The notes under the pieces were generated by a model that saw nothing but the letters and a program-made list of their open reading frames with translations, ran no database searches and was not told the DNA's origin. This document shows, piece by piece, positions 1 through 8,330 of a stretch of 64,000 nucleotides of DNA (its first letter is position 1; each line of letters opens with the position of its first letter). The translations under genes and the position numbers were made by a program. This DNA comes from Halorubrum sp. CBA1229 (GTDB lineage Archaea; Halobacteriota; Halobacteria; Halobacteriales; Haloferacaceae): the NCBI RefSeq assembly GCF_003721435.2, contig NZ_CP054585.1, positions 2,046,001-2,110,000 on the forward strand. Direction: 5' to 3'.

Positions 1-1728
1 CTCACGAGCCGCGGGGCGTCCGCCATGCGCTACGGTCGCACCGACGCGCGGTGGCTCGACTGGAGCCCCGGCGGCGACCGGCTCGCCTTCGTCACCGCCG
101 ACGCCGAGCTGGCGACCGTCGACGTCGACACCGGCGCGGTCGAGGTGCTCACCGACCTGGAGGGCGGTATCGCCGGCCTCGCGTGGGGCCACCCCGGCAT
201 CGCGGTCGTCACTGACGGCTTCTCTCGCGCGAGCCTCGCGGTGGTCTCCCCCGACGGCGACCGCGTCGAGGCGATCGCGAACGACGAGTTCCTCTACGCC
301 GACCCGCACTGGCAGGGCGAGACCGTCGTCGCGACCCGGTCGCGACACGCCGACCTGTTCGACTACGAGGCCGCGCTCGTCCGCGTCCCCCTCGACGACG
401 AGGAGGTCACGGAGCTGTTCGCGGAGCCGGGCGTCCGGGCGGCCTGCCCGCGCCCGCGACCCGGCGACGACGAGGCGGTCGCGTTCGTCCACGACGGGAG
501 CGGGTACGACGCGGTGTACGGGGTCGACGCTGAGGGGAACGAAATCGCCCCGCTGTACGGCGTCCCGGAGACGGAGGTCGCGGCGCCCGAGTGGAACGAC
601 GCGGGCGACCGGCTCGCCGTGACGGCAACGAGCGGCGGTCGAACCGGGGTCCACGTCGTCGATGTCGGCGGCGCGCTCGCGGCCGCCGACTCCGGGCCCG
701 GCGTGGGCGCGGATCCCGAGTCGGCAGCCGACGCGACGGTGCTCGCGTCCGGCGACGCGATCCACGGCGCGCCGCGGTGGGACGGCGACCGGGTGATATC
801 GGTCCGGGAGTCGCCGACCGAGCCCCCGGCCGTCGTCGACGCGGCGAGCGGGGAGCGGCTCACGCCGTCGGCGACGGCGGGGCTGGCGGCGCGGCTCCCC
901 GCGCCCGAGGCGTTCACGTACGACTCGGCCGGGACGGAAATCCACGCGGTGGTCTATCCGCCCGATTCGGACGCCGAGGGGGGATCGGTTCCCCTCCTCG
1001 TGAAACCCCACGGCGGCCCCACCGCCTTCGACGGCTTCGGCTTCGACCACCGGGCCGCCTACTTCGCGGCGCTCGGCTACGCGGTCGTCCGCCCGAACTA
1101 CCGCGGCTCCGACGGGTTCGGTCGGGCGTTCCGCATGGCGAACGACGGCGACTGGGGCGGCGGCGACCTCGACGACGTGGTCCGGGCCGCGGACGCGACG
1201 GCGGCGCGGTACGACGCCGTCGACGGCGACCGCGTCGGGATCTTCGGCGGCTCCGGCGGGGGGTTGATGACCGTGAACGCGCTCGGCAACAGCGACCGGT
1301 TCCGCGCCGGCGCTGCCTTCTACGGCGTGTACGACTACGAGTCGTTCGTCGACGACACCGACGACGTGGGGTGGCAGCTCCTCAAGCGGGAGCTCGGCGA
1401 CTTCGTGCGGGACCTCGACGCCTACCGCGACGCGAGCCCGATCCGGACGGTCCCCGACATCGACGACCCGCTCATGGTGCTCCACGGCGAGGCGGACGCT
1501 CGCGTCCCGATCAGTCAGTCGGAGCAGCTCGTCGAGGAGCTGGAGCGACACGACGTCCGCCACGAGCTGCGCCGGTACGAGGGCGAGCCGCACGGCTTCG
1601 GGGAGCTGGAGCACGTCCTCGACGCGTACACGCGGGTCGCGGACCTATTCGCGAAGTACCTCCGGAAGCGACCCGACGACGGGAGCAGCCGGCCGTACGA
1701 GCCGCCGGAGTCAGTGACCCACGACTGA
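1..1728 (+). CDS. S9 family serine peptidase (prolyl oligopeptidase/acylaminoacyl peptidase type), 5' partial
   Basis: The frame is open from base 1, so the true start probably lies outside the window; the ATG at 25 would fall inside the beta-propeller part. The first half has WD/TolB-like propeller strands (for example SPGGDRLAF and WNDAGDRLAV). The second half is the alpha/beta hydrolase domain, with HGG at about residue 330, the nucleophile in GGSGGG (Ser codon 1252-1254), the acid in HGEADARVP and the histidine in GEPHGF. Family members cleave oligopeptides, usually in the cytoplasm. The last codons (VTHD and stop) lie inside the terminal hairpin of the adjacent insertion element, so the native C-terminus has been replaced. 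The gene converges with tnpB and overlaps it by 18 bp. Confidence 0.9.
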   Translation, partial: LTSRGASAMRYGRTDARWLDWSPGGDRLAFVTADAELATVDVDTGAVEVLTDLEGGIAGLAWGHPGIAVVTDGFSRASLAVVSPDGDRVEAIANDEFLYADPHWQGETVVATRSRHADLFDYEAALVRVPLDDEEVTELFAEPGVRAACPRPRPGDDEAVAFVHDGSGYDAVYGVDAEGNEIAPLYGVPETEVAAPEWNDAGDRLAVTATSGGRTGVHVVDVGGALAAADSGPGVGADPESAADATVLASGDAIHGAPRWDGDRVISVRESPTEPPAVVDAASGERLTPSATAGLAARLPAPEAFTYDSAGTEIHAVVYPPDSDAEGGSVPLLVKPHGGPTAFDGFGFDHRAAYFAALGYAVVRPNYRGSDGFGRAFRMANDGDWGGGDLDDVVRAADATAARYDAVDGDRVGIFGGSGGGLMTVNALGNSDRFRAGAAFYGVYDYESFVDDTDDVGWQLLKRELGDFVRDLDAYRDASPIRTVPDIDDPLMVLHGEADARVPISQSEQLVEELERHDVRHELRRYEGEPHGFGELEHVLDAYTRVADLFAKYLRKRPDDGSSRPYEPPESVTHD

Positions 1729-1870
1729 AGTCGTGGGCTTGTCAGTGGACTCGCCTTCTGCCGTCGAACTGACGGAGGCGGTAAATTCGCCGTTCAGGTT
1801 CAGCGTCCCTGACTTGAGCGCACACTGACAGGGTGCGCCTCCACCCGAAGACGTCTGCCCCGAGCGGAGA
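1700..1870 (-). ncRNA. Predicted omega RNA (TnpB guide RNA) overlapping the tnpB 3' end
   Basis: TnpB nucleases use an RNA made from the 3' end of tnpB and the element's right end, with the guide taken from flanking DNA. By position, the scaffold would cover the end of tnpB and the 1718-1737 hairpin. The guide would then read into the S9 peptidase gene below about 1714. This is inferred from family knowledge; neither the RNA ends nor its expression can be seen in the sequence. Confidence 0.35.
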
Positions 1871-3012
1871 CGTTTGAGAAGTTTCCGAGCAATGTTCTTG
1901 CTCGCATTGTAGTCCGCGTTCAGTTCGTACTCGCATTTCTGACACATGAACTGGTGTTTCGACCGCCGATTCGTTTCGTGTGTAAAGCCGCACTTCGAAC
2001 ACCGCTGGCTCGTGTACGCCGGACTCACCTGCTCCACCTCGACATCGAGCATCTCGGCTTTGTACTCCACGTACTCGTACAAGCGTCGGAACGCCCACGC
2101 GTGGAATCGCTTCGCACCAGCCATCCGATCGCGGATATCGGTCAGGTTCTCGAACGCGACGTGCGTACATTCGTGGTCGCGAGCATCGTCGATAATCTGG
2201 TTCGAGGCACGATGGAGTTCGTCCCGCATCCATCGGTGTTCGCGGTCGTCCACCGACTGTATCGACAGGTGCGCCGACCGTGTCCCTGCCTGTTGCATCG
2301 ATCCGCGGGTCTTCTCGAACTCGCGGCGTCGATGGTTCATCTCGTCAGCGTTCCCAATAAACGCGCCTGTGGAAGTCACGGCGAGCGAGCCGTCCACGTT
2401 CAGATCGACGCCAAGGACTGTTCTGTGCTCGGCGCCAGAAGAAGCAGTCGTGGACTGCTCGTGTTCGTCTGTGTTGCGGCGCATTCGCGCGTGGAGGTAG
2501 AATGAGTCGGTCGAGCGGTCGTACTGAAGCGTGGACATCCGGAACTCGAAGTTCTCGTTCAGCAGGTACTCGCCGATCGGTGTCTCTCCCGGGTCATCGG
2601 GAATCACGTACGGACACTCGACGCGCCCGTTTGTCGTGGAAAGGGACACGTGGTCGCGGTGGAACGTCGCGCTGCGCTTGTCGTAAACGACACTCCACGC
2701 GTCGAAGTGCGGTTGACTGGTGTTGTCGTCTTTTTTGAGTCGGGCGACACCGCTTTTCGTGGCCTCGATAGCGCGTCGAATCCCCTTCTGAACGAGGTTC
2801 GCTGTCAGCGCTGTTTCGTCCCGAAGTCGGTCGTAAAGCACGTTCTCGGCTTGTTGTTTCGAGGTGACGCAGTGCTCGTCCGGGTATCTCCACGCCCATT
2901 CCGCAGTCGTGTTCGCACAGTGGAGGAACTGATCTTTCGTCTGATGGAGGTCGTCGCACCGCTCGTCGGGTACGTCAAGCTTGACTTTGACGGTGCGAAT
3001 CACATCCTCCAC
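1711..3012 (-). CDS. tnpB: TnpB, RNA-guided RuvC-type endonuclease of an IS200/IS605 element
   Basis: The protein is 433 aa, a normal TnpB length. The RuvC triad looks intact: D203 in GVDLNVDG, E288 in AFENLTD and D367 in LNADYNASKN. A zinc ribbon is formed by C338, C341, C357 and C360. Family members make guide-RNA-directed DNA cuts next to a TAM and help retain the element after transposon excision. The start is GTG at 3012, followed by the conserved IRTVKVKL stretch; an AT-rich TATA-like region lies at about 3027-3050. The last codons run through the terminal hairpin and the stop (1711-1713) lies just beyond it. The slightly lower GC content and more uniform codon use suggest a mobile origin. 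Confidence 0.93.
   Translation of the reverse strand: MEDVIRTVKVKLDVPDERCDDLHQTKDQFLHCANTTAEWAWRYPDEHCVTSKQQAENVLYDRLRDETALTANLVQKGIRRAIEATKSGVARLKKDDNTSQPHFDAWSVVYDKRSATFHRDHVSLSTTNGRVECPYVIPDDPGETPIGEYLLNENFEFRMSTLQYDRSTDSFYLHARMRRNTDEHEQSTTASSGAEHRTVLGVDLNVDGSLAVTSTGAFIGNADEMNHRRREFEKTRGSMQQAGTRSAHLSIQSVDDREHRWMRDELHRASNQIIDDARDHECTHVAFENLTDIRDRMAGAKRFHAWAFRRLYEYVEYKAEMLDVEVEQVSPAYTSQRCSKCGFTHETNRRSKHQFMCQKCEYELNADYNASKNIARKLLKRLRSGQTSSGGGAPCQCALKSGTLNLNGEFTASVSSTAEGESTDKPTTSVVGH
1718..1737. repeat. Terminal hairpin of the IS element, tnpB 3' side
   Basis: This is a perfect 9-bp stem with a GA loop. It lies within the last codons of tnpB and also encodes the final codons and stop of the S9 peptidase on the other strand. 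It matches the hairpin at 3116-3135 except for one compensated base pair. In this superfamily the right-end hairpin also forms the 3' part of the omega RNA scaffold. Confidence 0.85.
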
Positions 3013-3026
3013 CTGTATTTCACATT

Positions 3027-3050
3027 TTAATCTATTTATTTATAAATTCT
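3027..3050 (-). promoter_or_regulatory. TATA-like AT-rich promoter region of tnpB
   Basis: A run of almost pure A/T containing TTTATAAAT lies 15-38 nt before the GTG start of tnpB. It stands out from the GC-rich surroundings and is at the right distance for an archaeal TATA box. Confidence 0.5.
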
Positions 3051-3115
3051 ACGGCTGGTGGTGGGGAGTCAGGTTGCTATCGCTCGTTGTCTGTTGCGGA
3101 GAGTGTCGGATTCCT

Positions 3116-3135
3116 CCCACGGCTGAAGCCGTGGG
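3116..3135. repeat. Terminal hairpin of the IS element, tnpB 5' side
   Basis: This 9-bp stem (CCCACGGCT/AGCCGTGGG) with a GA loop is the partner of the hairpin at 1718-1737. It marks the left end of the element, about 100 bp upstream of tnpB and about 60 bp from the moaA stop codon. Confidence 0.85.
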
Positions 3136-3193
3136 CTTCCTCCTTGTTACACTGTGAGCCGGCGAGAAATCGGTTGGCGGTCTCGGATCGACC

Positions 3194-4198
3194 TCAGTCC
3201 GCCACGCTCGGCGCGCCGAGGTACTCCTCGTTGATCTCGTACTCCCCCTCGTCGTTCTCGACGAGGTACTCGCCGTAGTAGGGGACGCGGTTGGCGACGA
3301 CCGCCTCGAACGTCTCGGCGATCTCCTCGCGGGTCATCTCCCCCATCGACCGGAGGTCGTCGTTGCGGTTGAGACACCCTTTTAAATACCCCTCGTGGGT
3401 GACGCGGACGCGGCCGCAGTTGGCACAGAACTCCTCGTTCTCCACGGGGTCGACGATCTCGACCATCCCGCCGCCCTCGCCGTCGGCGTCCTCGCCGACG
3501 AAGTAGCGCTTCCGGTCGTGCATCTCGCGGTGCTCGACCCGGTCGGCCTCCTCGGCGAGCCAGTCGTGGACGCGCCCGATGTCGATGTTCCACTCCGGCT
3601 TCCCGGTGAGCTCCGGCATGTACTCGATGAGCTGGAGCTGGAGCCCCTCGTTGTCGGCGACGTGGTCGACCATCTCCTCGACGTAGCCCGCCGTGTGGGT
3701 GAACACGACCATGTTGAGCTTCACGGGGTCGAGGCCGGCGTCGACGGCGGCTCGCACGCCTTCCAGCACCTTCTCGTAGGCGCCGGACTTCGTCACCTCG
3801 GCGAAGTCGTCGGGGTCGAGCGCGTCCTGCGAGACGTTCACGCGGTCGAGTCCGGCCGCCTTCAGGTCCTCGGCGCGCCCGGGGAGGAACGTCCCGTTCG
3901 TCGTCATCGACACCTCCATCGAGTCGGGCGTGCGCTCGATGATCTCCTCGAGGTCCTGCCGGAGCATCGGCTCGCCGCCGGTGAACTTCACCGAGTCGAC
4001 GCCGTACCCCTCAACGACCTCTAAGAAGCGGACCACGTCGTCGGCGCTCATCTCGTCCTCGCTCGGCTCCATCGGCCCCCGCGTGTCGCCTAACCCCTCG
4101 TTGTGACAGTAGACGCAGTCGAAGTTACAGCGGTCGGTGAGCGAGACCCGGACCCCCGTCACCTCCCGTCCGAAGTCGTCCGCGAGCGGCTCGGTCAT
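3194..4198 (-). CDS. moaA: GTP 3',8-cyclase MoaA, molybdenum cofactor biosynthesis
   Basis: This radical-SAM enzyme starts molybdopterin synthesis by converting GTP to 3',8-cyclo-GTP. The N-terminal 4Fe-4S motif is C24-x3-C28-x2-C31 ([10 protein letters not shown]), followed by the SAM-binding KFTGGEP. The C-terminal second-cluster cysteines appear in [11 protein letters not shown] and LKGCL. The length (334 aa) is normal. A TATA-like CTTAAACAT at 4222-4230 sits about 27 nt before the ATG, so the mRNA is probably leaderless. Another cofactor gene, mobA, lies far away at 52510. The 3' end borders the IS element but is not disrupted. Confidence 0.96.
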   Translation of the reverse strand: MTEPLADDFGREVTGVRVSLTDRCNFDCVYCHNEGLGDTRGPMEPSEDEMSADDVVRFLEVVEGYGVDSVKFTGGEPMLRQDLEEIIERTPDSMEVSMTTNGTFLPGRAEDLKAAGLDRVNVSQDALDPDDFAEVTKSGAYEKVLEGVRAAVDAGLDPVKLNMVVFTHTAGYVEEMVDHVADNEGLQLQLIEYMPELTGKPEWNIDIGRVHDWLAEEADRVEHREMHDRKRYFVGEDADGEGGGMVEIVDPVENEEFCANCGRVRVTHEGYLKGCLNRNDDLRSMGEMTREEIAETFEAVVANRVPYYGEYLVENDEGEYEINEEYLGAPSVAD

Positions 4199-4221
4199 GT
4201 CCGAACGGAGCGGCTATGATC

Positions 4222-4231
4222 GCTTAAACAT
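4222..4231 (-). promoter_or_regulatory. TATA-like box of moaA
   Basis: On the minus strand TGTTTAAGCG is centred about 27 nt before the moaA ATG. This is the spacing expected for a leaderless haloarchaeal transcript. Confidence 0.55.
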
Positions 4232-4321
4232 CTGGGTCTATCACGGGTTCTGGTAATCGTAAACGGTTACGTCTCCGGCAGGAATACGGAGTCTCGGGGG
4301 CGGATCCGGGCCGAGGTCGGC

Positions 4322-5089
4322 TCAGAGATCGACGCGGAGCCCGTCGCTCGCGACCTCGACGTCGCCCTCGAAGCCCGCCTCGCGGACGCTCCGGGCCATC
4401 TCTCGCTCCCGACCGCCCGTGTGCGGGTAGAGGTGCGACAGGAGGAGCGTGTCGACGTCGACGCCCGCGAGCGACGCGCCCAGCTCGGTGGGGTTCGGGT
4501 GGTTCGACACGTCGGTGCCGTCCGGGAACGAGCAGTCGTGGACGAGGACGCCGCTCCCGTCGGCGAACGACGCCATCCCGGCGAACGCCTCGGTGTCGCC
4601 GGAGAGCGTGAGCGGGCCCTCGGCGGGATCCGCGTCGGAACCCGGCGGCGAGAACCGGTACGCCAGCCCGTCCATCGAGTGGCGGGTCTCGCGGGCGGCG
4701 ACGTCGAAGCCGGCCGCCGCGAACGGGCGCGCCGCCGACACCTCCCGGACCGCCAGATCGACCCGGCCGTCGAGGTAGTCGTGGACGTCGAGGAGCCCGT
4801 CGACGAGCGACTTGGTCCCCGCCGGGCCGACCACTTCGAGGTGTTCCGCCCCGGCGAGCCACCGGGCCTTCAACAGGGGGAGCAGGGCCGCGACGTGGTC
4901 GAGGTGATGATGCGTCAGGAGGACGGTCGAGACCCCCTCGTAGCCGGTCTCGGTGGCGGCGAGCCGCTGGAGGACGCCGCTGCCGCAGTCGACGAGGAGG
5001 GAGCGGTCGCCGTCGTCGAGGAGGTACCCCGACTGCGCGCGGTCGGGCACCGGCATCGCGCTGCCGGAGCCGAGGACGGTGAGTTCCAT
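4322..5089 (-). CDS. Metallo-beta-lactamase-fold hydrolase, RNase Z-like
   Basis: Starting at the ATG at 5089 gives MELTVLGSGSAMP, the normal first strand of this family; the upstream in-frame extension is arginine-rich and not family-like. The zinc motif HHHLDH covers residues 60-65 (H60, H62, D64, H65). Further ligand candidates are RHS in ETRHSMDG, D in LSGDTEAF and the C-terminal LSHLYPH. The 255-aa length and the GSGSA start resemble RNase Z-type proteins, but the exosite arm of true tRNase Z is not obvious. The substrate is therefore unknown: a phosphodiesterase or another MBL hydrolase is possible. Confidence 0.85.
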   Translation of the reverse strand: MELTVLGSGSAMPVPDRAQSGYLLDDGDRSLLVDCGSGVLQRLAATETGYEGVSTVLLTHHHLDHVAALLPLLKARWLAGAEHLEVVGPAGTKSLVDGLLDVHDYLDGRVDLAVREVSAARPFAAAGFDVAARETRHSMDGLAYRFSPPGSDADPAEGPLTLSGDTEAFAGMASFADGSGVLVHDCSFPDGTDVSNHPNPTELGASLAGVDVDTLLLSHLYPHTGGREREMARSVREAGFEGDVEVASDGLRVDL

Positions 5090-5271
5090 CAGCGCCGACC
5101 CCCCGTATCGACGCCGGACCGCGGCGTCGCTCCGTCGGTCCCGGGTTCGCGTGGCGGTCTCACTCCGGTTCGGCGTCGGCGGTTTTCGCGCCACATCGTG
5201 GGTAACCGACTGTGACAGGCACGGTTAACGGTGTTGCGACGTCAACCCCAGATCAACGCGGAGCCGACCGG

Positions 5272-5331
5272 GGCCGACCAGTGTCGAGTGCGACCGACTG
5301 CGGCCGACCAGTGTCGAGTGCGACCGACCGC
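5272..5331 (+). repeat. Two-copy 30-bp tandem repeat in an intergenic spacer
   Basis: Units 5272-5301 and 5302-5331 differ at one base and are followed by the first 8 bp of a third copy. Each contains CCAGTGTCGAGTGCGACCGA. The repeat lies 70-130 bp upstream of the oxidoreductase gene. It belongs to the group of short duplications described in the findings. Confidence 0.85.
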
Positions 5332-5400
5332 GGCCGACCGCATCCCCCGCCGGCCTCGCTCCGCGGAACGGTTATGTGGCCCGACCGAAAGGGTCGGGGT

Positions 5401-6804
5401 ATGCCAACGCACGTCGCGGTCGTCGGCGCGTACGGGAGCGCCGGCGTCGCCGCCGCCGAGCGGCTCGCGGCCGACCCGGATATCGAGCTGACGCTGATCG
5501 ACGACGGCGACCCGGGTGGGGGCCTCTGTATCCTCCGCGGCTGTATGCCCTCGAAGGAGGTGTTGTCGGCGGCCGAACACCGGTTTGCGGCGCGACACGA
5601 CGACCGGCTCTCCGGGCCGCTCCCTGATGTCGACCTGGAGGCCGTCGTGGCGCGGAAGAACGAGCACACGTCGAGCTTCGCCGCCCACCGCCGCGCGGCC
5701 GTCGAGGAGCTCGCGGAGCGCGAGGGAGTCGAGTTCCTCCGCGAGACCGCGCAGTTCGCCGGCGACCGCCGGATCGCGGTCGGCGACCGCACGATAGAGC
5801 CGGACTACGTCGTGATCGCGACCGGCTCGACGGCCAACCTCCCGTCGCTCCCCGGGATCGAGGACGTGCCGGTGTCGACGAGCGCGGACGTGCTCGACGC
5901 GACCGCGTTCGGCGAGTCCGGCGTCGTCGTGGGGTTCGGCTACGTCGGCATGGAGCTGGTGCCGTACCTCAGCGAAGCGGCGGGGATGGACCTCACCGTG
6001 ATCGAACACGACGCCCGGCCGCTCGACGAGGCCGACGCCCCCTTCGGCGACGCGCTGCTCGACTACTACCGGGACGCGTTCGACGTCGACGTGCTCACGC
6101 ACGCGGCGGAGCGACGCGTCGAACCGACCGACTCCGGCGGTGTCAGGCTCCACGTCGACCACGATGGCGAGGAGACGGCGATCGAGGCCGACCGACTGTT
6201 CGCGTTCACCGGTCGTCGCCCGGCGCTCGACCGGCTCGGGCTCGAGGCGACGCGGCTCGACCCGGGACCGGGATGGGTCGACGACGCCATGCGGGCCCGC
6301 GGCGACGAGCGCGTCTTCGTCGTCGGCGACGCCAACGACAAGGAGCCGATCCTCCACGTGGCCAAGGAACAGGGGGCGACGGCGGCCGAGAACCTCCTCC
6401 GGCACCGCGACGGCGACCCGCTCGTCGACTACGAGAACGTCCACCACCACGTCGTCTTTTCCGGGCTCGGGGTGCTCCCGTTCGCCCGCGTCGGCCACTC
6501 GGCGGTGTCGGCCGAGGCCGCCGGCCTCGACCCCCACGTCGTCACCCGCGAGGCGGCGGACGACGGGGTATTTAAAACGAAGAACGTCCCGGAGGGGATC
6601 GCCCGGCTCGTCGTCGGCGCCGACGGCACGGTCCTCGGGTATCAGGGGCTCCACTACCACGCCGACGTGATGGCGAAGACGATGCAGGTGATCGTCGAGA
6701 CCGAGATGGACGTTCGGGACCTGCCCGACCGCGCGTACCACCCCACCACGCCGGAGATCCTCGACGGGCTCTTCCGGGAGGCGGCGGCGGCGCTCGCGGA
6801 GTAG
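5401..6804 (+). CDS. FAD-dependent pyridine nucleotide-disulfide oxidoreductase (dihydrolipoyl dehydrogenase/mercuric reductase family)
   Basis: The ATG at 5401 is chosen because it is followed directly by the FAD-binding strand MPTHVAVVGA; the in-frame sequence upstream contains the tandem repeat and does not look like protein. The redox-active pair is C43 and C48 in GGLCILRGCMPSK, in the family's CxxxxC spacing. A second Rossmann motif is VVGFGYVGMEL, and the FAD motif near the C-terminus is VFVVGDAND. The dimerisation domain ends in LHYHADVMAKTMQ and AYHPTTPEIL. The glycine motif is GAYGSAG, with one extra residue compared with the usual GxGxxG. It is not in an operon with lipoyl-dependent complex genes, so the substrate is unknown. 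Confidence 0.88.
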   Translation: MPTHVAVVGAYGSAGVAAAERLAADPDIELTLIDDGDPGGGLCILRGCMPSKEVLSAAEHRFAARHDDRLSGPLPDVDLEAVVARKNEHTSSFAAHRRAAVEELAEREGVEFLRETAQFAGDRRIAVGDRTIEPDYVVIATGSTANLPSLPGIEDVPVSTSADVLDATAFGESGVVVGFGYVGMELVPYLSEAAGMDLTVIEHDARPLDEADAPFGDALLDYYRDAFDVDVLTHAAERRVEPTDSGGVRLHVDHDGEETAIEADRLFAFTGRRPALDRLGLEATRLDPGPGWVDDAMRARGDERVFVVGDANDKEPILHVAKEQGATAAENLLRHRDGDPLVDYENVHHHVVFSGLGVLPFARVGHSAVSAEAAGLDPHVVTREAADDGVFKTKNVPEGIARLVVGADGTVLGYQGLHYHADVMAKTMQVIVETEMDVRDLPDRAYHPTTPEILDGLFREAAAALAE

Positions 6805-6834
6805 CGGTCGCGCCCCGACGAAACGCGGGGCCGC

Positions 6835-7260
6835 CTACTTGATCAGGAACACCGGGACGCTCGCGTCGTCGGCGACGCGGTCGGAGACGCTGCCGAGCGA
6901 CTGGATCCGCTCGCGCGGCGACTTCCCCTCCGGGCTCATCACGATCACGTCGATCCCGCGCTCGTCGGCGTACGAGACGATCTCCGTGTCCGGCGTCCCC
7001 CGGACGATGCTCGTCTCCGCGTCGAGGCCCGCCTCCTCCGCGCGCTCGGCGACCGCGGCGACCGCCTCCTCTCCCTGCGTCTGTAAGTCCTCGACGATCT
7101 CGTCGTGGAGGTCGCCGGAGTTCGCGGTCGCGATCCGCTGGTCGACGACGTACAGCGCGTGAACGGTCGCGTCGTGGTCGCTCGCCAGTCGGACGGCGTG
7201 ATCGAGCGCTCGGTCGACCGCCTCGCTCCCGTCGGTCGGCACCAGAATCTCGTCGTACAT
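6835..7260 (-). CDS. Universal stress protein, single UspA domain
   Basis: Starting at the ATG at 7260 gives MYDEILVPTDGSEAVDRAL, the normal Usp N-terminus, and a 141-aa protein. The C-terminal region has IDVIVMSPEGKSPRERIQSL and GSVSDRVADDASVPVFLI, which resembles the ATP-binding G-2x-G-9x-G(S/T) region but lacks the first glycines. Usp proteins are cytoplasmic nucleotide-binding dimers linked to stress survival. A weak TATA-like TTAATG lies about 27 nt upstream. It converges with the oxidoreductase gene, 30 bp away. Confidence 0.92.
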   Translation of the reverse strand: MYDEILVPTDGSEAVDRALDHAVRLASDHDATVHALYVVDQRIATANSGDLHDEIVEDLQTQGEEAVAAVAERAEEAGLDAETSIVRGTPDTEIVSYADERGIDVIVMSPEGKSPRERIQSLGSVSDRVADDASVPVFLIK

Positions 7261-7376
7261 ACGCGGGGGTTCGTCGGGCGGCACATTAACGATGGGGCAT
7301 CCGGCTAGGGAGACGGAAACGCGGTCGGGTGAATCGAAAACGGCTCCGGCCGGCTCTATCGAAGTGTTCCGCCGAT

Positions 7377-7797
7377 GTGATATTTAAATACGACGAGCGG
7401 CGACGACGCTGGGTCATAACTGAGCGATGCGGTCGGTGCGCCCCTCTGAGCGGCCGCCCTCGGCGGCCGCGAGGAGTCCGCGTGAGGTCGTTGGGCTTCG
7501 CCCGACTGCCAGAGGGACCGAAGGTCCCTCGCTGGACGCGGCGACCGAAGGGAGCCGCGAGGCTGGGGAGGCGTGAGGCTGCGGTCCCGCGAGCAACGCG
7601 AGCGGGAGCACGGAAGTCGCAGCCTGCGAGGCGAACGTAGTGAGCGAGCAGGACCGTCTTCCGGCGGTGCTGTGCAGTGCGGGGCGGGACTTTGGAGGTG
7701 TCCGCCGTCGGTCCCCGGTCGGACGAGTCTAACCAAGCGGCTGGGCTTTTGAAAGGATTCACCGCAGAGTAATCGGCTTCTTATAAATCGTCGACGG
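7377..7797 (+). repeat. Composite non-coding repeat, copy A
   Basis: This fills most of the gene-free stretch 7261-7964. It opens with TGATATTTAAATA (7377-7389), as copy B does, then GAGCGATGCGGTCGG, which is GAACGATGCGGTCGG in B. Two perfect hairpins follow (GCGGCCGCC/GGCGGCCGC near 7450; GAGGGACC/GGTCCCTC near 7513), then CGACCGAAGGGAGCC and the core GAGGCTGGGGAGGCGTGAGG. The tail carries two units of the 57-bp motif (at about 7684 and 7741), with GGAGGTG at 7694-7700 and TATA-like TTATAAA near 7781. No gene is convincing here. The remaining 7798-7964 is AT-richer, with another TTTATAAA near 7812, and I see nothing else in it. Confidence 0.8.
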
Positions 7798-7964
7798 CAA
7801 CACTCGGGTCGTTTATAAAAAAATCGGCTCTGCTGAAATCCTCGATCGGTGATATGTGCTCGGGGGCGTGTTGAATACAGAGCGCATATCGGTCACGGGA
7901 CTACTGACGAATTCGAGTAGCTCAGATCGATACGTGCAGGTTGCGAATCGTCCGACCCGGACTA

Positions 7965-8201
7965 TCACCCGCCCTCGCCGGCGCCACCATCCCCCTTGTC
8001 GCCGAACAGGATCAAAAACACGACACTGAGTCCGAACACCCCGGCGAACAGCGGGTGTTGCAGGGCAAGGTCGAGGAACGGCGACACCACCTGGTTCATC
8101 GCCTCTCGAACCGTAAGCGAGGAAAAGTAGAGGAAACCACCTGCGAAGAGACCTAATATGACGATCTTCCCGACGATCTCCAGCGGACTGTTCATGTCCA
8201 T
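7965..8201 (-). CDS. Small hypothetical membrane protein (78 aa)
   Basis: I do not recognise the family. Two hydrophobic segments are predicted (about residues 9-27 and 48-67), joined by a polar loop with TVREAMNQ; the short C-terminal tail is glycine- and acid-rich. The ATG is the first in frame and follows an AT-richer spacer with ATTTAAG about 30 nt upstream. A second small membrane protein of similar design lies upstream on the same strand, which supports both being genuine genes. Confidence 0.6.
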   Translation of the reverse strand: MDMNSPLEIVGKIVILGLFAGGFLYFSSLTVREAMNQVVSPFLDLALQHPLFAGVFGLSVVFLILFGDKGDGGAGEGG

Positions 8202-8330
8202 CGTGAATCAGTGGTGAAAATCTGATTTCAGGCTTAAATGTCTTCCGCCTAGGGTGAGCCCCACCATGGAGAGAAAGCAGTTACTGACCCCGAGCGGGCG
8301 TCGCTGGTCGCCCGTCTGGTCGGTCGTTCA

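Larger units (their letters stand above)
1714..3140 (-). mobile_element. IS200/IS605-superfamily element, tnpB-only (IS1341 type)
   Basis: An intact tnpB is bracketed by two nearly identical palindromes, at 1718-1737 and 3116-3135, with stems CCCACGACT/AGTCGTGGG and CCCACGGCT/AGCCGTGGG and a GA loop. Subterminal hairpins without long terminal inverted repeats are typical of this superfamily. No tnpA (Y1 transposase) is present and there is no room for one, so movement would need a TnpA supplied elsewhere. The exact ends cannot be fixed without an empty site; those given are approximate. The element lies between two convergent genes, the S9 peptidase and moaA. Confidence 0.85.

Noticed and set aside
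3013-3115. A tnpA gene or remnant beside tnpB.
   Set aside because: Only about 100 bp lie between tnpB and the hairpin, with no HUH motif frame; the element is tnpB-only.
4862-5194. A longer N-terminus for the metallo-beta-lactamase protein (290 aa).
   Set aside because: The extra 35 residues are Arg/Ser-rich, whereas the ATG at 5089 begins directly with the family's first strand.
7286-7762. Open frames of 80-160 codons in the repeat copies, with alignable peptides such as LPSLAA and TPPQPRGS.
   Set aside because: The peptides only mirror conserved DNA modules. Frames differ in length and start between copies, and composition is Arg/Ser/Pro-rich shadow type. Coding is not fully excluded but is less likely than a non-coding role.
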